The position numbers and the translations under genes are program-made. A stretch of 64,000 bases of DNA, taken from positions 4,186,501 to 4,250,500 of the forward strand of contig CM060703.1 in the NCBI GenBank assembly GCA_030686995.1, read 5' to 3'. Source of the stretch: Artemisia argyi (Eukaryota; Streptophyta; Magnoliopsida; Asterales; Asteraceae). Below are positions 1 to 12,390 of this stretch, piece by piece. The notes below the pieces were generated by a model that searched no databases, was not told the origin of the DNA, and saw nothing but the letters and a program-made list of their open reading frames with translations. The number at the start of each line of letters is the position of its first letter. Position 1 is the first letter of the stretch.

Positions 1-525
1 AATTTTTTGTATTTATCTTCTACTTGTGTTATGGATAAATATAAAATGTTATCTAATAAGAAAATAATCTTTTTTTAATAATATTATTACTAAATAAGGT
101 ATGGTTTAGTTTTTTTGAAATGAAAAATTCTCCCCTTGGGGTTTTGTTGTATTATATAAAAGATGGTAGATATTGTTTGAAGGGAAAAAAAATGCTAAAT
201 CAAAGTAACCATCAAATCAAACAAATTCCAAACTTTTAGAAACCACGTGAGTAGTGCAATTGTTTATATACGTGCCATTATATCTTTAGGCTAGTAGGCA
301 AGGGCATGAAACCCGCACCAAATGGACCCACCTCAAGCTTGATCCTTCTTGCCTACCATGCTCTTTCACGCGCTAGACTAGTTTTTCAAGAACAAATTTG
401 GTGGTCTGACCACCAGTTACTTTTTATTATTAAACGGGACCCACGTACAAATCAAAGCAATATCTATACGTTTAATTCATACCGTTGTGACTAAAAAAAC
501 GAATGTTGCATTTTATATTCATTGT

Positions 526-528
<3 letters not shown>

Positions 529-588
<60 letters not shown>
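529..588. repeat. (TA)30 microsatellite
   Basis: About 60 bases of pure TA dinucleotide inside the Harbinger element. It produces spurious Ile-Tyr open frames on both strands and is likely length-polymorphic. Confidence 0.97.
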
Positions 589-590
<2 letters not shown>

Positions 591-719
591 CCACCCCACT
601 ATTTCTATTATATAAATACCCACAAACTTCGGTTTTTTTTAACACAATCTCAAAACAACACAATCTCAAACAACATATATCGCATTCCTTTTATTTTTCA
701 CATAAATTCCGATATAATT

Positions 720-1007
720 ATGTTCACCGACTCAGAAGAAGAACGAGAAGTTATAAGTCGGAATTTGAATTTTATTGTAAGATCGTTGTCGTTTATTAAA
801 AATAGACGAAAAGCAAATCGCCCCGCGAGAAAACGCCTTCATCGAGATCATTATGGTGCTCATGAACGTTTAGTTGCCGCCTATTTTTCTGAGAACCCGT
901 TCTACGATGAAGATACTTTTCGAAAGAGGTTCCGAATGAGTCGAACTCTTTTTAACTGGATAGTTCGGGAGGTAACTATTCATAATCCATTTTTTAAATT
1001 TATGTAA
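720..1007 (+). pseudogene. Harbinger transposase N-terminal fragment
   Basis: A 95-residue frame with the signature of plant PIF/Harbinger (HARBI1-like) transposases just ahead of the DDE domain: RDHYGAHERLVAAYF, ENPFYDEDTFRKRFRMSR and LFNWIV. The family protein is about 350-450 residues. Here the frame leaves homology after about residue 85 and stops, with no DDE nuclease downstream before the element ends at 1280. It lies inside a TIR-bounded element, which supports transposon rather than host origin. It is either a remnant or the first exon of a deleted gene, and no nuclease activity is expected. Confidence 0.85.
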
Positions 1008-2066
1008 CGTTTAGTTTAAAAGCGTAGTTTATGTAGTTTATGTAACGTTTTAATTTCGTACGTTGTATGTTTTTAAATTTGAAGTTTACGTATTTATATT
1101 TTTACGTTTATGTTTTTAATTGTGTAAGTATTAAAAAAAATAAAAAAATAGAGTTGAGGTGAAAAAATATATCCCTTGCCCACTAATTGGTGAAGAGTGG
1201 TGAAGGGGAGTGAGAGGAGAGAGAAAGCTGACATGACGCTGATGTGTATGGTGAAAAAAATACTACCTTGCCTACTAGCCTTAGGGCAATGCCAGATCAA
1301 ATGCTGAGATTTAACTTGGACGTCCTGTACTAATCGTCTGTAGACCGAGCCGTTTGGCGGGCCGTATAGAAATCGCTTTAATCTTGCATTTCACCGGAAC
1401 ATGCCATTTTTTTACAATACACTAGATGTTATTGACATTATACAAATCCATGGTTAATATGCAATTCCAATTGCATTGTCACTAAATAACTTTACTTCAG
1501 TTTGGTATCAAATTTCACTAGATTGATAAAAAAGAAAATCTACAAAGAAGATAAATACTAATATTTTATTACGTCAACAAAAGGTGTTATGACATATGTC
1601 ATTAGAAAAACTTCTTATACGGGTTACGAAACTTGTTTGAAGTTTTAGTCCCACATTAGGTAAGGAGAAGAAATTTTGCTTACTTTTATTTGTTGTTTAA
1701 TATGGCTTAAATAGATTCGGATTAGTCTTATGTTGTTGGTTTCTTTCTAGTGTTGATATTGTTTGAGGGAAAACAATAATAACAACACATAGTGACTAGC
1801 AACTTTTTGTCGTTTCAATGACTATAATAATACTTATGAATATTTTGAACTAAGAAATTGTAATTTGATTTCTTTTAATGTTGTGGTAGCTTAAAAATAG
1901 CAATGCTTTAATGTGACAATAAATAACTTTGTTTGAGTTTTGCCATAACTGTCTAATAGACTAATGCATAAAGGAAAGAAAAAAAAGAATTATAAAGAGA
2001 ATACGGACAAATAAATTACAAATAGTGAAAATGTATAGAATGAAAAAGTATAAACCTCATCATACG

Positions 2067-2272
2067 CAGTGGCGAAGCTTGGATTTTGTAAGTGGGGGGT
2101 CGGGATTTAATTTTTTTTTCCTAAGGCTATATTTCAGGTATACCGAAATTTTTGGGGGGGGTCGAAACCGAATATAACGAAATTTTTCTACACGAAAACT
2201 ATATACCCCCTACATCGCAAAAAAAATTCGGGGGGTCGGGCGCCCCCCGGCCCCTATGAAGCTTCGCCCCTG
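2067..2272. mobile_element. hAT-type MITE (206 bp)
   Basis: Ends CAGTGGCGAAGCTT and AAGCTTCGCCCCTG are inverted repeats with one mismatch. They are bounded by the 8-base duplication ATCATACG (2059-2066 and 2273-2280). An 8-base duplication plus CAG..CTG termini fits the hAT superfamily. The interior is G/C-tract rich and non-coding. Confidence 0.88.
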
Positions 2273-2745
2273 ATCATACGAATGAGGTTAGTAGGGTGAT
2301 TGTTTATAAGTGTACCATTAGATAATAACACTTGGCAATAAAAGTGTATAAACCTCATCATACGTTTGGGGTAATGTATATTCGGATTCAATTGTAAGGT
2401 CTAACTCGGAGGGTTTGTACCAATCGTCTCCGGACCGAGCCGCTGTTTGATGGGCCGTACAAAATAAGTTTAGTTTTGCACTTTACCGCAACATGCCAAT
2501 TTTTGTTGCGTTACATTGCATGTTCTTGACATTATGCAAAATCTATAAGGATATGCAACTCCTATTGCATCGTCACTAAATAACCATACTTGAGTTTGTA
2601 TCAAATATCAGTAGCTTTGAAAATAAAAGAAAATCAGTGTGTAAAAAGAAGATGCATAACATTTGATTGCGTCAACACAAAATCCTATGTCTCTAAAACA
2701 ACCTTCTATATGGGCTTAATTTGAGAAACTTGTTTTAAGTACCTG

Positions 2746-2788
2746 ATCCCACATGGGTAAAGAAAAGAAATTTTTCTTATTTATATAG
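2746..2788 (+). promoter_or_regulatory. USE-like box plus TATA box (repeat subunit)
   Basis: ATCCCACATGG at 2746-2756 matches the plant snRNA upstream sequence element consensus RTCCCACATCG at 10 of 11 positions. TATATAG starts at 2782, leaving 25 bases between them, the short spacing typical of RNA polymerase III-type plant snRNA promoters. No known snRNA sequence follows, so function is inference only. Confidence 0.4.
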
Positions 2789-3419
2789 TGTGGTAAATGA
2801 GTGTAAACAAGTTGAAGGTTAGTATATGTTGTGCAGTGTATTTTGATGTTGTTTTAGTAATTAAAAACACCTTCAACGTATATCTCTCAACTTATATATA
2901 ATTTGAACTTTTTGTCGTTTTTACTAAAAAAAAATTCGAACTTTTGAAATTTTTACTAGACGATTACTCACGCATAGCAGCATCGATATGTGGTGTTCGC
3001 CAAAATTTAATTGTGTCGATCTGGTGAGATACATGTGCTTCTCTTTTAATCATTTATTTGCGTAGCGCCGAATAATTTTAGTTGCGAGCTTGCGATTCAA
3101 TATTTCTCTATTAACTCAAATACCACCAAAAAATTCTTATATTTTTACACTTTTTATCCTAAAACATTTTTCAAAAAAGTCAAAAGTGAGAGGTGATAGG
3201 TTAGAAGAGGATTTGAAGTCAAAGCCGATGTCTACCCTCTTACGGGTATGTCAAAATTCAGTATCTGCATGTTGTATATAATTTACCACAATATGCCATT
3301 CTTTATTATACACAAGATTATCTTGACATTTTAGCCAATCTACGGAGGATATTAAAACTCCAATTGCAAATTAGTATGTCTCAAAGAAAATTTTATATTG
3401 AGGGTTACTTTTGTGAAAC

Positions 3420-3464
3420 TTCCCACATTGAGTAAAGAGAAAAAGCTTTGCTTACTTATATATA
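3420..3464 (+). promoter_or_regulatory. USE-like box plus TATA box (diverged)
   Basis: TTCCCACATTG is followed after about 26 bases by TATATATATT. It is the same arrangement as at 2746 but with a weaker box. Confidence 0.25.
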
Positions 3465-3873
3465 TTATGGTGAACATGGCTTTTTCAATAAACTGAGATT
3501 GGTATTAATGTACTAAGTTGTTGGTTTCACATCATGTTTATGGAGAGAAAAAAAACAATATGGGTATGGGCAGCCAAAAATTAGTATAACATCTAATTTT
3601 TTTGTAGTCTATCTTTTATATGCAAATTATACTATGTCTCTAAGCAAACTTTTCATATGGGGTTACTTTTTGTGAAACTTCTCACATACATGGAGTAAAA
3701 CAGGGCTGTCTAGTGGAATTTTGGTGCCCTGAGCCGTAACAAAAAAAGCCCCCCTTAAGAAAAATATACGAGTAAAACAACCATTATCAATGCTAAAAAT
3801 CTAAGGGTACAAAGTAAAAATTCTGACACTAGAGCAAATTAATGGCATCTTATAAACTTAGATGCATTGTTTA

Positions 3874-4586
3874 TGTTGGAATATATGAATAATAATAAAC
3901 TACAAACATATAAACATCAAAGAGTACGCAACGGAATAGATCAAATACAAATAATAAATTAACCGAATATAAATGGATGCGTACCTCTTGATTACTAGCA
4001 AGAACAAGAACTTATAAACCCTAGGAGAGGGCTTATATGGATCGACTAGGGCAAGTCACAAGGCAAGATCACCGTTAGCAAAAGTATGCTAACACTTCGT
4101 TCTCACACACACGTACTAATAGCGTTTCAACGGAAATGCTAGATTCGCTTTACACGAAAAGATTAAACTATTGGTCCTATCAATCAAAGATCAATTAGAC
4201 ACAAAGAAAGAGAAGGAAGAAGTGATTTGGTTGCTATGGAACCAAGGGATGAATGAATGAATGAATGAATGAGAGGAGGTCTCATTATATACTATTCAAG
4301 TAGCTTGGGGCAAAAGCCAACCCCTAACCCTAAGGAGAGGGTGGCCGGCCATGGGTCACAAAGCCCAACCCGAACCAAAATTTCACTCTTTTCTAAATCT
4401 AGTCCTTCATGTTTCGTCTAACGGTCGTTAGTTACCGTTAAGTTTATATTTCGTGTATTTAATAATTATTCGTCACTAAAACAATAATTATTAATTAATT
4501 GAAACTCATACGTAAAGTGTGCAATCCCGAAGTCTCGAGTTCGAATCCGATCATGATATATTAATTTATTATCCGTTAAACTAACA
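3874..4586. mobile_element. Solo LTR (713 bp)
   Basis: Begins TGTTGGAATATATG and ends CTAACA, with 5'-TG..CA-3' ends and a 5-base target duplication GTTTA (3869-3873 and 4587-4591). The paralogous site near 46256 is uninterrupted. No internal coding domain remains, so this is best read as a solo LTR left by LTR-LTR recombination. It contains a short (GAAT)n run near 4250 and a tRNA-B-box-like GTTCGAATCC near 4540, which I do not take as a tRNA gene. Confidence 0.87.
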
Positions 4587-5050
4587 GTTTATCGGTCCAT
4601 ACATAATAACAGGCACCACCAATTCTAATCATATAACCAAATATCAATCTTATATTTTTAACAGCTTTAGTTCTATCAAACGATTTACAGGATAACCATA
4701 TGGGTGATGTTCAAATTCTTAACAAATTGAAAATGTCAATTAAAAATATAAAGTAAACAAGTAGAAGTTTTTCCTTATGTCCTTATAATATCAAAAACAA
4801 ATGATGTATAGGCCAATGATATCACTTATCAAAACTCAAAACTATCAATGGTTTTTTTTTATTGATTGTGGGACGTCGGCTCGAATTTATATATGCAACT
4901 AGGCATGTCAAATGTATATATGAATTGGGCTTCTAAAAAATTTGGTGCATCTCCAAATAATGGGGCCCTAGCCCTGGCCCATGTTGCCCTTGCCTTAATC
5001 CGGGCCTGGAGTAAAGAGAAGAAGTTTTTTTACTTATATATGGTGGTAAA

Positions 5051-5811
5051 TAGGGATGAGCACGGTACCATTTTGGTACCGAACCGGCACCGTTTTCATG
5101 GTACCGGATTTTTTCCCGACCAAAATATGTAATCCCGCTCCCGGAACCGAGAGGTATACCGGTACCGGTACCGGTTCCGGTACCGGGTTCGGGTAAACCG
5201 GTACTAAACGGGATGGGTACCGTTTTTAGTATAGCAAAAGTTAAGAAGTTTTAAAGTATGCACTAGCACAAAGTTGATGTTTTCTTGTTTGCTTCGAAAT
5301 GTTTAGTTGCCTCAATTGGTATCGGTTAAGTTAATTTTGTGCTCGTTTCAAGTTTATTATATCTCATGGTTCTTCAAAGATATATTGTGAATATTTACAT
5401 TGTTCAATACAAGAGCTGATGAATGTTTCCAAATATATATAAATTTATAAAATGACCCCTAACCTAGCTTACTGTAACCATATTTGATCAAAATTATACC
5501 TTATAATATGACGCAAACTCACTTTAGGCATGATGTCGAAGCAAAACATACGACCACGTCATCATTTGTGTTTTCATTTTAATAATTTTAAGGTTGCATT
5601 GTTTTTTAGATCTCGGGATTGATTAGGAAAAAAACTTTTGTACTTCGGTACCGAAATCGGGATTTCCCGCTTTGGTACCGTACCGAATTTGATTGGTACC
5701 GGATTTTTTTTGAGCTAGTTTTGTAGTACCGGTACCGTACCGAGTAATGAGAACCGGTACCGGTACGGTTCCGGTACCGTACCGTTTTTACGGTACCCGT
5801 GCTCATCCCTA
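5051..5811. mobile_element. hAT-type MITE with GGTACC-rich arms (761 bp)
   Basis: Ends TAGGGATGAGCACGGTACC and its inverted counterpart GGTACCCGTGCTCATCCCTA, flanked by the 8-base duplication GTGGTAAA (5043-5050 and 5812-5819). The paralogue near 46730 lacks it. Both arms (about 5051-5225 and 5640-5811) are packed with overlapping GGTACCG motifs in inverted orientation. The middle 400 bases are AT-rich and unrecognised. Confidence 0.88.
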
Positions 5812-7573
5812 GTGGTAAACATGGTTTGAACAAAAATGTCTAGAAATGAAAAAGGATCTTACGAATGAGATTAGTAGTTTGATTGTTTAGAGACACATGA
5901 TAGTAACAAAATAAAACTCATCATAAATGTCGGTGTAATGTTCAGATCTATTGACGAGGTCCAACTTGGACGACATGTACGAGTCGTTTATAGATTGAGC
6001 CATTTGGTGAGTCATGCATAACCAGTTTAACTGTACAATTTACCGCAATATACCATTTTTTTTTGTTACATTACAATAGATTTGCTTGACATTTTAGCCA
6101 ACCTATGGAGGATGTTGAACTCCAATTGCAGTGTCCATCTTTTATATGCAAGTTAGTATGTCTCTAAGAAAACTTTATATATGGGGTCATTTTGTGAAAC
6201 TTCTCACATGGAGTAAAGAGAAACAGATGTGCTTACTTATATATTGTGGTGAATATGGTTTAAATAAATTGAGATTAGTATTATGTTGTTGGTTTCACAT
6301 GTTCGATGTTGTTTTTGGAGAATAGAAACAATACAGAACACTAAAATCAAGAATTCATATAACATCTAAATATTTTGTCATCTTGTTGAGAAGTTTATCT
6401 TCTATTTGCAATTAGCAAGGCGCCTTATCCTTAATTTCCTATTAGCAATTAATATGATGAATGTTATTTCTATTAATAAGGGTTTTGTTAAACACTGCAC
6501 ACTGGGTAATGCTTAAAACGCATTAAATAATCTGTTCTTTTCATATTTAAAGTAATTTTACATTTAATGCACATTAAATGAACATAAAAATTAACTTAAA
6601 TATATGTTATTTTTAATTTAACAAAGTCCAAATTTCCTTTTATATTCATATAAAACATTGCCACAAAAGATATTCATTTTACTATTTATATGTGTCCTAA
6701 AAAAGTTCTATTTTCGTCCCACAAGAAGTTACCACCTTACTAGTTATGTTTGTCTAAAAAAAGAGCGTAGCTTTTATATATGGATAAAATTACGACTGTT
6801 TTTTCTATTTTGGTCCTTTAATCAAAAACTTATATTAATTGCTCATTTCTAATTTCTATTATAATTGTGAGGGTAAATACGCTTTTCATCAATTAAAATA
6901 TACATTAATTACATATATCATAATTTGTTCATGATATGTTTGTGGACAATCTTTTTAAAACGAAGGAAGTAACATATTGAATGTCATCGAGCTGCATCCC
7001 ATTGAATACAAGTTTGGTTGTTTATAACGGTATAGTAGTTCTAAAAAATAATACTTTTACGTGTCACTAATTAACTCTGTTTGAGTTATCAAATGTCTAA
7101 TATCTTAAAAAAAATTTGTTATAAAAAGAACACAGGGAATATCAATTACAATAACGTGTAATTGACTTTGAAACAAAAATCCGAATATGCATAGTCAATC
7201 TACTTATTCATGTTTATGTTTAGTGGGTGTATGATGGTCATGGGTTCTCTTGATTCAAGATGTTGACTTATATAATGGTTTTTGGTGTAAACATATTCAA
7301 ACATGACACTTGTGGAAGATCAAGTATGCTTAGAAACCAAGATCTATTTCCAACGATCTAAGTTCACTACATTGACATTCAATGATGAAGTCCGATTGCA
7401 TTGTCACTAAACAACCTAACTTGAGTTTCGTATCAGTTATCTTCAGCTTGATAAGAAAAGAAAATCTGTGTTTGATAAGAAGACAAATAAGATTTGATTA
7501 CGCCAATAAAAAAAATGTTATGCCTCTCGAACAACTTCTTTTATGGTGTTACTTAACTTGTTTTAAGTTTACA

Positions 7574-7616
7574 ATCCCACATAGGTAATGAAAAGAAGTT
7601 TTTCTTATTTATATAA
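7574..7616 (+). promoter_or_regulatory. USE-like box plus TATA box (repeat subunit)
   Basis: ATCCCACATAG at 7574-7584 and TATATAA from 7610, with 25 bases between. Same arrangement as at 2746, in a different subunit. Confidence 0.35.
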
Positions 7617-7745
7617 TGTGGTAAATATAATCAACCAAGTTGAGATTGGTAGTATGTTGTTGGTTTCTATTGTTCAATCTTGTTTAAAGAAACAAAAACA
7701 AGAGTGAAGATAGAGAGTAGTAACTTATACAAATTCCGAACTTTT

Positions 7746-8220
7746 TATCAATTTGACTACAATAAATAGGTCAAAAATAGTATTACGAAAGAAATGTTGA
7801 ATCACAGTAACTATCAAATCATACAAATTTCAAACTTTTAGGAACTAACTCGGACGACATGTAGGCCTGTACACCAAGTCATTTGACGGGCCATATAGAA
7901 ATCAGTTTAGTCTTGCATTTCACCAGAACACAACATTTTATTTTACAATACGCTAGATGTTCTTGGCAACATACAAAAACCATTATCAATTTGACAACAA
8001 TAAATAGGTCAAAAATAGTATTACGAAAGAAATGTTGAATCACAGTAACTATCAAATCATACAAATTTCAAACTTTTAGGAACTAACTCGGATGACATGT
8101 AGGCCTGTACACCAAGTCATTTGACGGGCCATATAGAAATCAGTTTAGTCTTGCATTTCACCAGAACACGACATTTTTTTTACAATACGCTAGATGTTCT
8201 TGGCATCATACAAAAACCAT
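7746..8220. repeat. Tandem duplication, period 238 bases
   Basis: The segment from 'tatcaatttgac' to 'acaaaaaccat' occurs at 7746-7983 and again from 7984, nearly identical. It is a local tandem duplication inside the repeat array, more recent than the array itself. Confidence 0.93.
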
Positions 8221-8420
8221 GGAGGATATACAATTTCAGTTGCATTGTCAATAAATAACCATACATGAGTTTGATATCAATTCTCACTAGCTTGATAAAA
8301 AAGAAAATCTACAAAGAAGATAAATACTAATATTTTATTACGTCCACAAAAGGTGTTATGACGTAGTATGTCATCAGAAAAACTTCTTATACGGGGTTAC
8401 GAAACTTGTTTGAAGTTCTA

Positions 8421-8464
8421 GTCCCACATTAGGTAAGGAGAATAAATTTTGCTTAATTATATAT
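8421..8464 (+). promoter_or_regulatory. USE-like box plus TATA box (repeat subunit)
   Basis: GTCCCACATTA followed after 26 bases by TATATAT. It is interrupted shortly downstream, at 8511, by a solo LTR. Confidence 0.3.
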
Positions 8465-8510
8465 GCTGTTTAATATGGCTTAACTAGATTTGGATTTGTT
8501 TTATGCTTTT

Positions 8511-11413
8511 TGTAACAATTCGCATTTTCAGGTTAATTTCTATTCCCGAAAATTTTTACTATTCACTATTACTATTCATTTTTTACTATTCACTCCCGAA
8601 ATTTTTATTTCATATTCTTGTAAGTTAAACTATTTTAATGATAATACGAGAGTTTGACACTCGTCGGATCATTTCTGCAAAAATCACGAAACCGTGTCCG
8701 AGATTTACTTTTAGGTTTAAACGTCATTTCAGCATCTCGATATGTCCATAAAACACTATAAACAATAGAAATATGATTTTCTCTCATTTTACGACAATTC
8801 CAAAAGTTTTGGAATTTTACGTTTTCCAGTTCAGCGTTTTACGCGAATTACGCGTTTTAGACCCGCGTTTCCAGTTTTAGCAGCGTTTAAGCAACCCGGT
8901 AGAACTTGTCACTCATTAAATATGCTAAGATAGGTTATATTAATAACTTTTAACATATTTATAAGTTTCATATTCTTAGGATACCCGATTTTAAGTTTTA
9001 TTACTTAACGACTTACCGTTAGCGATTACCGGGACAAAACTCACTCCATAAAAGCAAGATATTATCAAAACACATAACTAGTCATCCAAGATAGGCATTG
9101 AACGAAATTTTAAGCCACATGGGGCATTTTCTTGGTCACTAAGTTAAGGATAGGAAGCTTACATAGGAAGCTAAATATTTTGCAAGTAAACTTGGCCACT
9201 AAGTCTTGGAAAATATCCCAAATCTCTAACCTCCTCAAGGAAACTTCCTAGGCACCTTCCTAACCTCCTCTTCATGCTATAAATACAAGCCTAATCCTTT
9301 CCTTTCTCTTCATTCCAAATGCCCAACAACAAATCCATAAACCATGATCCTTTGATTTCTAGGTTATAAGTTACATACCAAAGTTGAAGGCATAGTTAGT
9401 CTCTACATGAATCAAGAGTTTGTTTGGTGATTCCATTGTTGAATTAGGAGCTACACAAGGTGGTTAGGGGCTGAACACATAAGGTTCTTACAAGGTTAGA
9501 CCAAGCCTAGCAAGGGTTATCAAGGGTAGTGTTGAAGGATTGGAAGCTAGGGTCTTCGATTGAAGGATTTAGATCTTGTCTTAGTTCATGAGTTCCCTTT
9601 TCATTAAGGCCAAAAGTTGTAAGAAACCCTAACATACTTTCTTACTAAATATCATTTTCATGCTTATTATGTTTCATTCATTCTATGTATGGTCTTTGTG
9701 TTATGTTCATGATGTATAAAAACTATTAAAACAAGTTTTGTAAACTATATTAACTTATGTTAAGTAATCAAGGAAACTAGTGACTTATATTGAGAACCAC
9801 GGCCAAAATAGAGTAACCATGATATGAAACACTTACCTACTGTTATAGAGGACTTAAAAAGGAAAACATAGCAATTTGAACCACCTAAAACGAGTACACG
9901 AGTAAAAAGTTATGGCCATAAGAAGTTAGCGAAACCAAAACGCCAAAATTGCCTAAAAACAAGCTGTAAACATTCTGACCTTTTTGAATGTGGCACTTCT
10001 GGTCTGATTCATCAAAAAGTTAAAACACGAAAGTTGTTTGGAACGACGTTTTCGTTCAGGATTAAAGAAGCTCGAGCCCTGAAAACGCTTTACGAGTGAT
10101 ATTTTTCTTCAAATTCTTAACAGCCCATTTTTATACCAAATGACCATGTAATAGTTATGATTAAATGAAACCAAGAGGTCTAATGACCTAAAGCCAAGAC
10201 CACAACCATGGCTAAGGCCAAGGATGAGTCTTAAGACAATGGTAACAATGACCAAAGTCACGGCAAAGCCACGACTAAAGACCATATAAACTTACCAAGA
10301 CGAAAACATGAACCAAAGAGTTAATGGCAATATAAACATCCAATTTGGATCTACTCCATCAAAATAACCATGAGACTCATTGTAATAACAATCTTCATCC
10401 AAAAGTAAACTTTACTAAGTTTATTCAATTATTTGGACATGTAACTTTTCGGATCAAAAACTTATATATATTTTATCAAATACTACAATAGTAGGGAGCC
10501 TCATGTGAGGGGTTCATTAAAGTAAACTGTCGAGATGAGTTGTGGATTTACGAATTAAAGTGTCCTGGATCTCGAACGTTTACTACATGGCCTCTGAATT
10601 ATGTCGGCCCGAACGATAGTAAGTGATATACAAACTATACATGTTTCATAAACCATTTTTATTCAACGAATTACACTATATACTAAGTACTACATCATGA
10701 ACAATATGCAAGACATATATAGGAAATTCTTCATATTCTTAGACATTATTCCAAACCTAAGTTGCAACAATTATTCTAGGTTGCTCGTAGAAGTTCTCAC
10801 GGCATATCCATCATTCTCATTAAACATCATCCAACTCATTGTGAGTTCATAGCCCCACTTTCCATTACTTAATTGTTTTACAAACCCTTGGGGGGAATAC
10901 ATGCTATTATTTTTCAACCGAACACAATGCTTTTCAATTGTATGGTCCACGTTAACGTTAACGTTTTGGTATTGGTACACGTTAACGTTTTGGTGTCATA
11001 AGCTTAGTGAATAATAATAACTGTTTTGTTTTCCAACCATTGGTGTGAGTCTATAGCTCACACTACCAACATATTGTGTTCAACCATTAAACAAACTCTA
11101 TGAATATCACTCAACCTTTGTGTTGACCTCTTAAACATGTATTTGAGGTCCATGATGATCAAGGATGGCACAGAAGGGCACGGATATTCAAGAGGGCTAT
11201 AAATTTTATTATCATTCAAAAAATCATTTAATTTAATTTGTAAACATGGAACCATCTGGGACCTCATTTTGTAATCTCTGATATTTATATAATTCGAATG
11301 ATAAATCTTTTAAAACGACTCAATTAGAGTTCGTTTTCTATCATTGTGACTATTGTGCCGTCGAGTAACACCCAGTTTGAATTCCGCTGCATCCATGAAT
11401 TGGGGGTGTTACA
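8511..11413 (+). mobile_element. Large solo LTR (2.9 kb), probably Ty3-gypsy type
   Basis: Starts TGTAACAATTCGC and ends GGGGGTGTTACA, with a 5-base duplication CTTTT (8506-8510 and 11414-11418). The flanking repeat sequence joins precisely when it is removed. No gag or pol frame lies inside 2.9 kb, so it is a solo LTR rather than a full element. TGTAAC..GTTACA ends and multi-kilobase length fit LTRs of plant chromoviruses of the Tekay/Del type (inference). A promoter-like GCTATAAATAC at 9276-9286, in a C/T-rich context, marks the likely + orientation. Confidence 0.83.
9278..9285 (+). promoter_or_regulatory. TATA box of the solo LTR
   Basis: TATAAATA in a plant-like core promoter context, followed by a C/T-rich stretch suitable as a start region. 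It would have driven the parent retrotransposon. Confidence 0.5.
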
Positions 11414-11673
11414 CTTTTGGTTTCTAGTGTTGATATTGTTTGACGGAAAACAGACTAGTAATTTGTATAAAATCCACTTTTTGTCGTTTCGATGACCATA
11501 ATAATACTTGTAAATATTTGAACTTAGAAATTGTAATTTGATTTCTTTTAATGTTGGTAGCTGTAATGCTTTAATGTGACACTAAATAACTTTTTTTTAG
11601 TTTGGCCATAACTGCCTAATAGACTAATAACACTTGGCAATAAAAAAGTATAAACCTCCATCATACCTTTGGG

Positions 11674-11955
11674 CAATGGCGGACCCAGGATTTTCCAAGG
11701 CGGTGGGCAAAAAATATTTTTTTGATAAAATTCTTGATGCACTTTGATAAAAAGGTCATATATATATATTTTTTTTACACTAAAAACTAACGTTTTTACA
11801 TTTTTGGCTTTAAGGTGGGGGGCAATTTGATTTTTTGGTGGGGTGCACTTTAATAAAAAGGTCCAAAAATTTTTTTTTTACACTAAAATCTGAACATTTT
11901 CGGCGAGTCGTGGAGGGCACCGCCACCCCAAAGCTAATGCATGGGTCCGCCCCTG
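11674..11955. mobile_element. hAT-type MITE (282 bp)
   Basis: CAATGGCGGACCCAGGA at the left and TGGGTCCGCCCCTG at the right are imperfect inverted termini. The 8-base duplication CCTTTGGG flanks them (11666-11673 and 11956-11963). Non-coding and AT-rich inside. Confidence 0.88.
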
Positions 11956-12347
11956 CCTTTGGGAGTTTGGGGTAATGTGTGCTCGGATTCAATTGTGAGG
12001 TCTAACTCGGAGGGCCTGTACCAATCATCTCCAGACCTAGCCGCTGTTTGATGGGCCGCACATAAATCAGTTTAGTTTTGCACTTTACCGCAACATGTCA
12101 ATTTTTGTTGCATTACATTGCATGTTCTTGACATTATACAAAATCTATAAGGATATCCAACTCCTATTGCATCATCACTAAATAACCATACTTGAGTTAG
12201 TATCAAATATCAGTAGCTTTGATAAGAAAATAAAGTCCATGCGTAAAAAGAAGATGCAAAACATTTGATTGCGTCAACACAAAATCTTATGTCTCTAGAA
12301 CACCCATTTATATGGGGTTATTTTGAGAAACTTGTTTTAAGTACCCG

Positions 12348-12390
12348 ATCCCACATGGGTAATGAAAAGAAGTTTTTCTTATTTATATAG
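12348..12390 (+). promoter_or_regulatory. USE-like box plus TATA box (repeat subunit)
   Basis: ATCCCACATGG at 12348-12358 and TATATAG at 12384-12390, with 25 bases between. It preserves the arrangement seen at 2746 and 44787 although the surroundings have diverged. Confidence 0.4.

Larger units (their letters stand above)
289..1280 (+). mobile_element. PIF/Harbinger element, internally deleted (992 bp)
   Basis: Perfect 15-base terminal inverted repeats, GGCTAGTAGGCAAGG at 289-303 and its complement at 1266-1280, are flanked by the 3-base target duplication TTA (286-288 and 1281-1283). The uninterrupted site is visible near 40300 in the paralogous block. A 3-base TWA duplication is diagnostic of PIF/Harbinger. 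Inside are a 30-unit TA microsatellite and a short transposase N-terminal frame (720-1007). The rest of the transposase and the Myb-like ORF1 are missing, so it is a deletion derivative. Confidence 0.9.
1..7170. repeat. Non-coding higher-order repeat block 1
   Basis: Seen: this stretch is a chain of diverged subunits of about 1 kb, each with the same landmarks in the same order. The landmarks are a 'tctaactcgga..cctgtacc' stretch, 'ttcttgacatt', 'catatggggttac', a tCCCACATgg box, a TATA box, and 'atgttgttggttt'. It is collinear with roughly 40020-49455, apart from transposons inserted independently in each block. No coding potential beyond inserted elements. I do not recognise the family. It could be an old non-autonomous element amplified in tandem, or a duplicated intergenic segment of the resistance-gene cluster. 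Confidence 0.75.

Noticed and set aside
472..799. Ile-Tyr repeat open frames
   Set aside because: Produced by the (TA)30 microsatellite on both strands.
2746..2900. Possible U-snRNA, U3 or 7SL gene downstream of a USE/TATA pair
   Set aside because: None of the conserved 5' sequences of these RNAs appears downstream of any pair. Only the promoter-like motif is reported.
4530..4550. GTTCGAATCC resembling a tRNA T-arm
   Set aside because: No A box, acceptor stem or anticodon arm could be built around it, and it lies within a solo LTR.
6700..6970. Possible degenerate Stowaway element
   Set aside because: One end (complement of 'ttttaaaacgaaggaagt') looks right but the other is too diverged. 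Present in both blocks 1 and 3, so old and not defensible as a bounded element.
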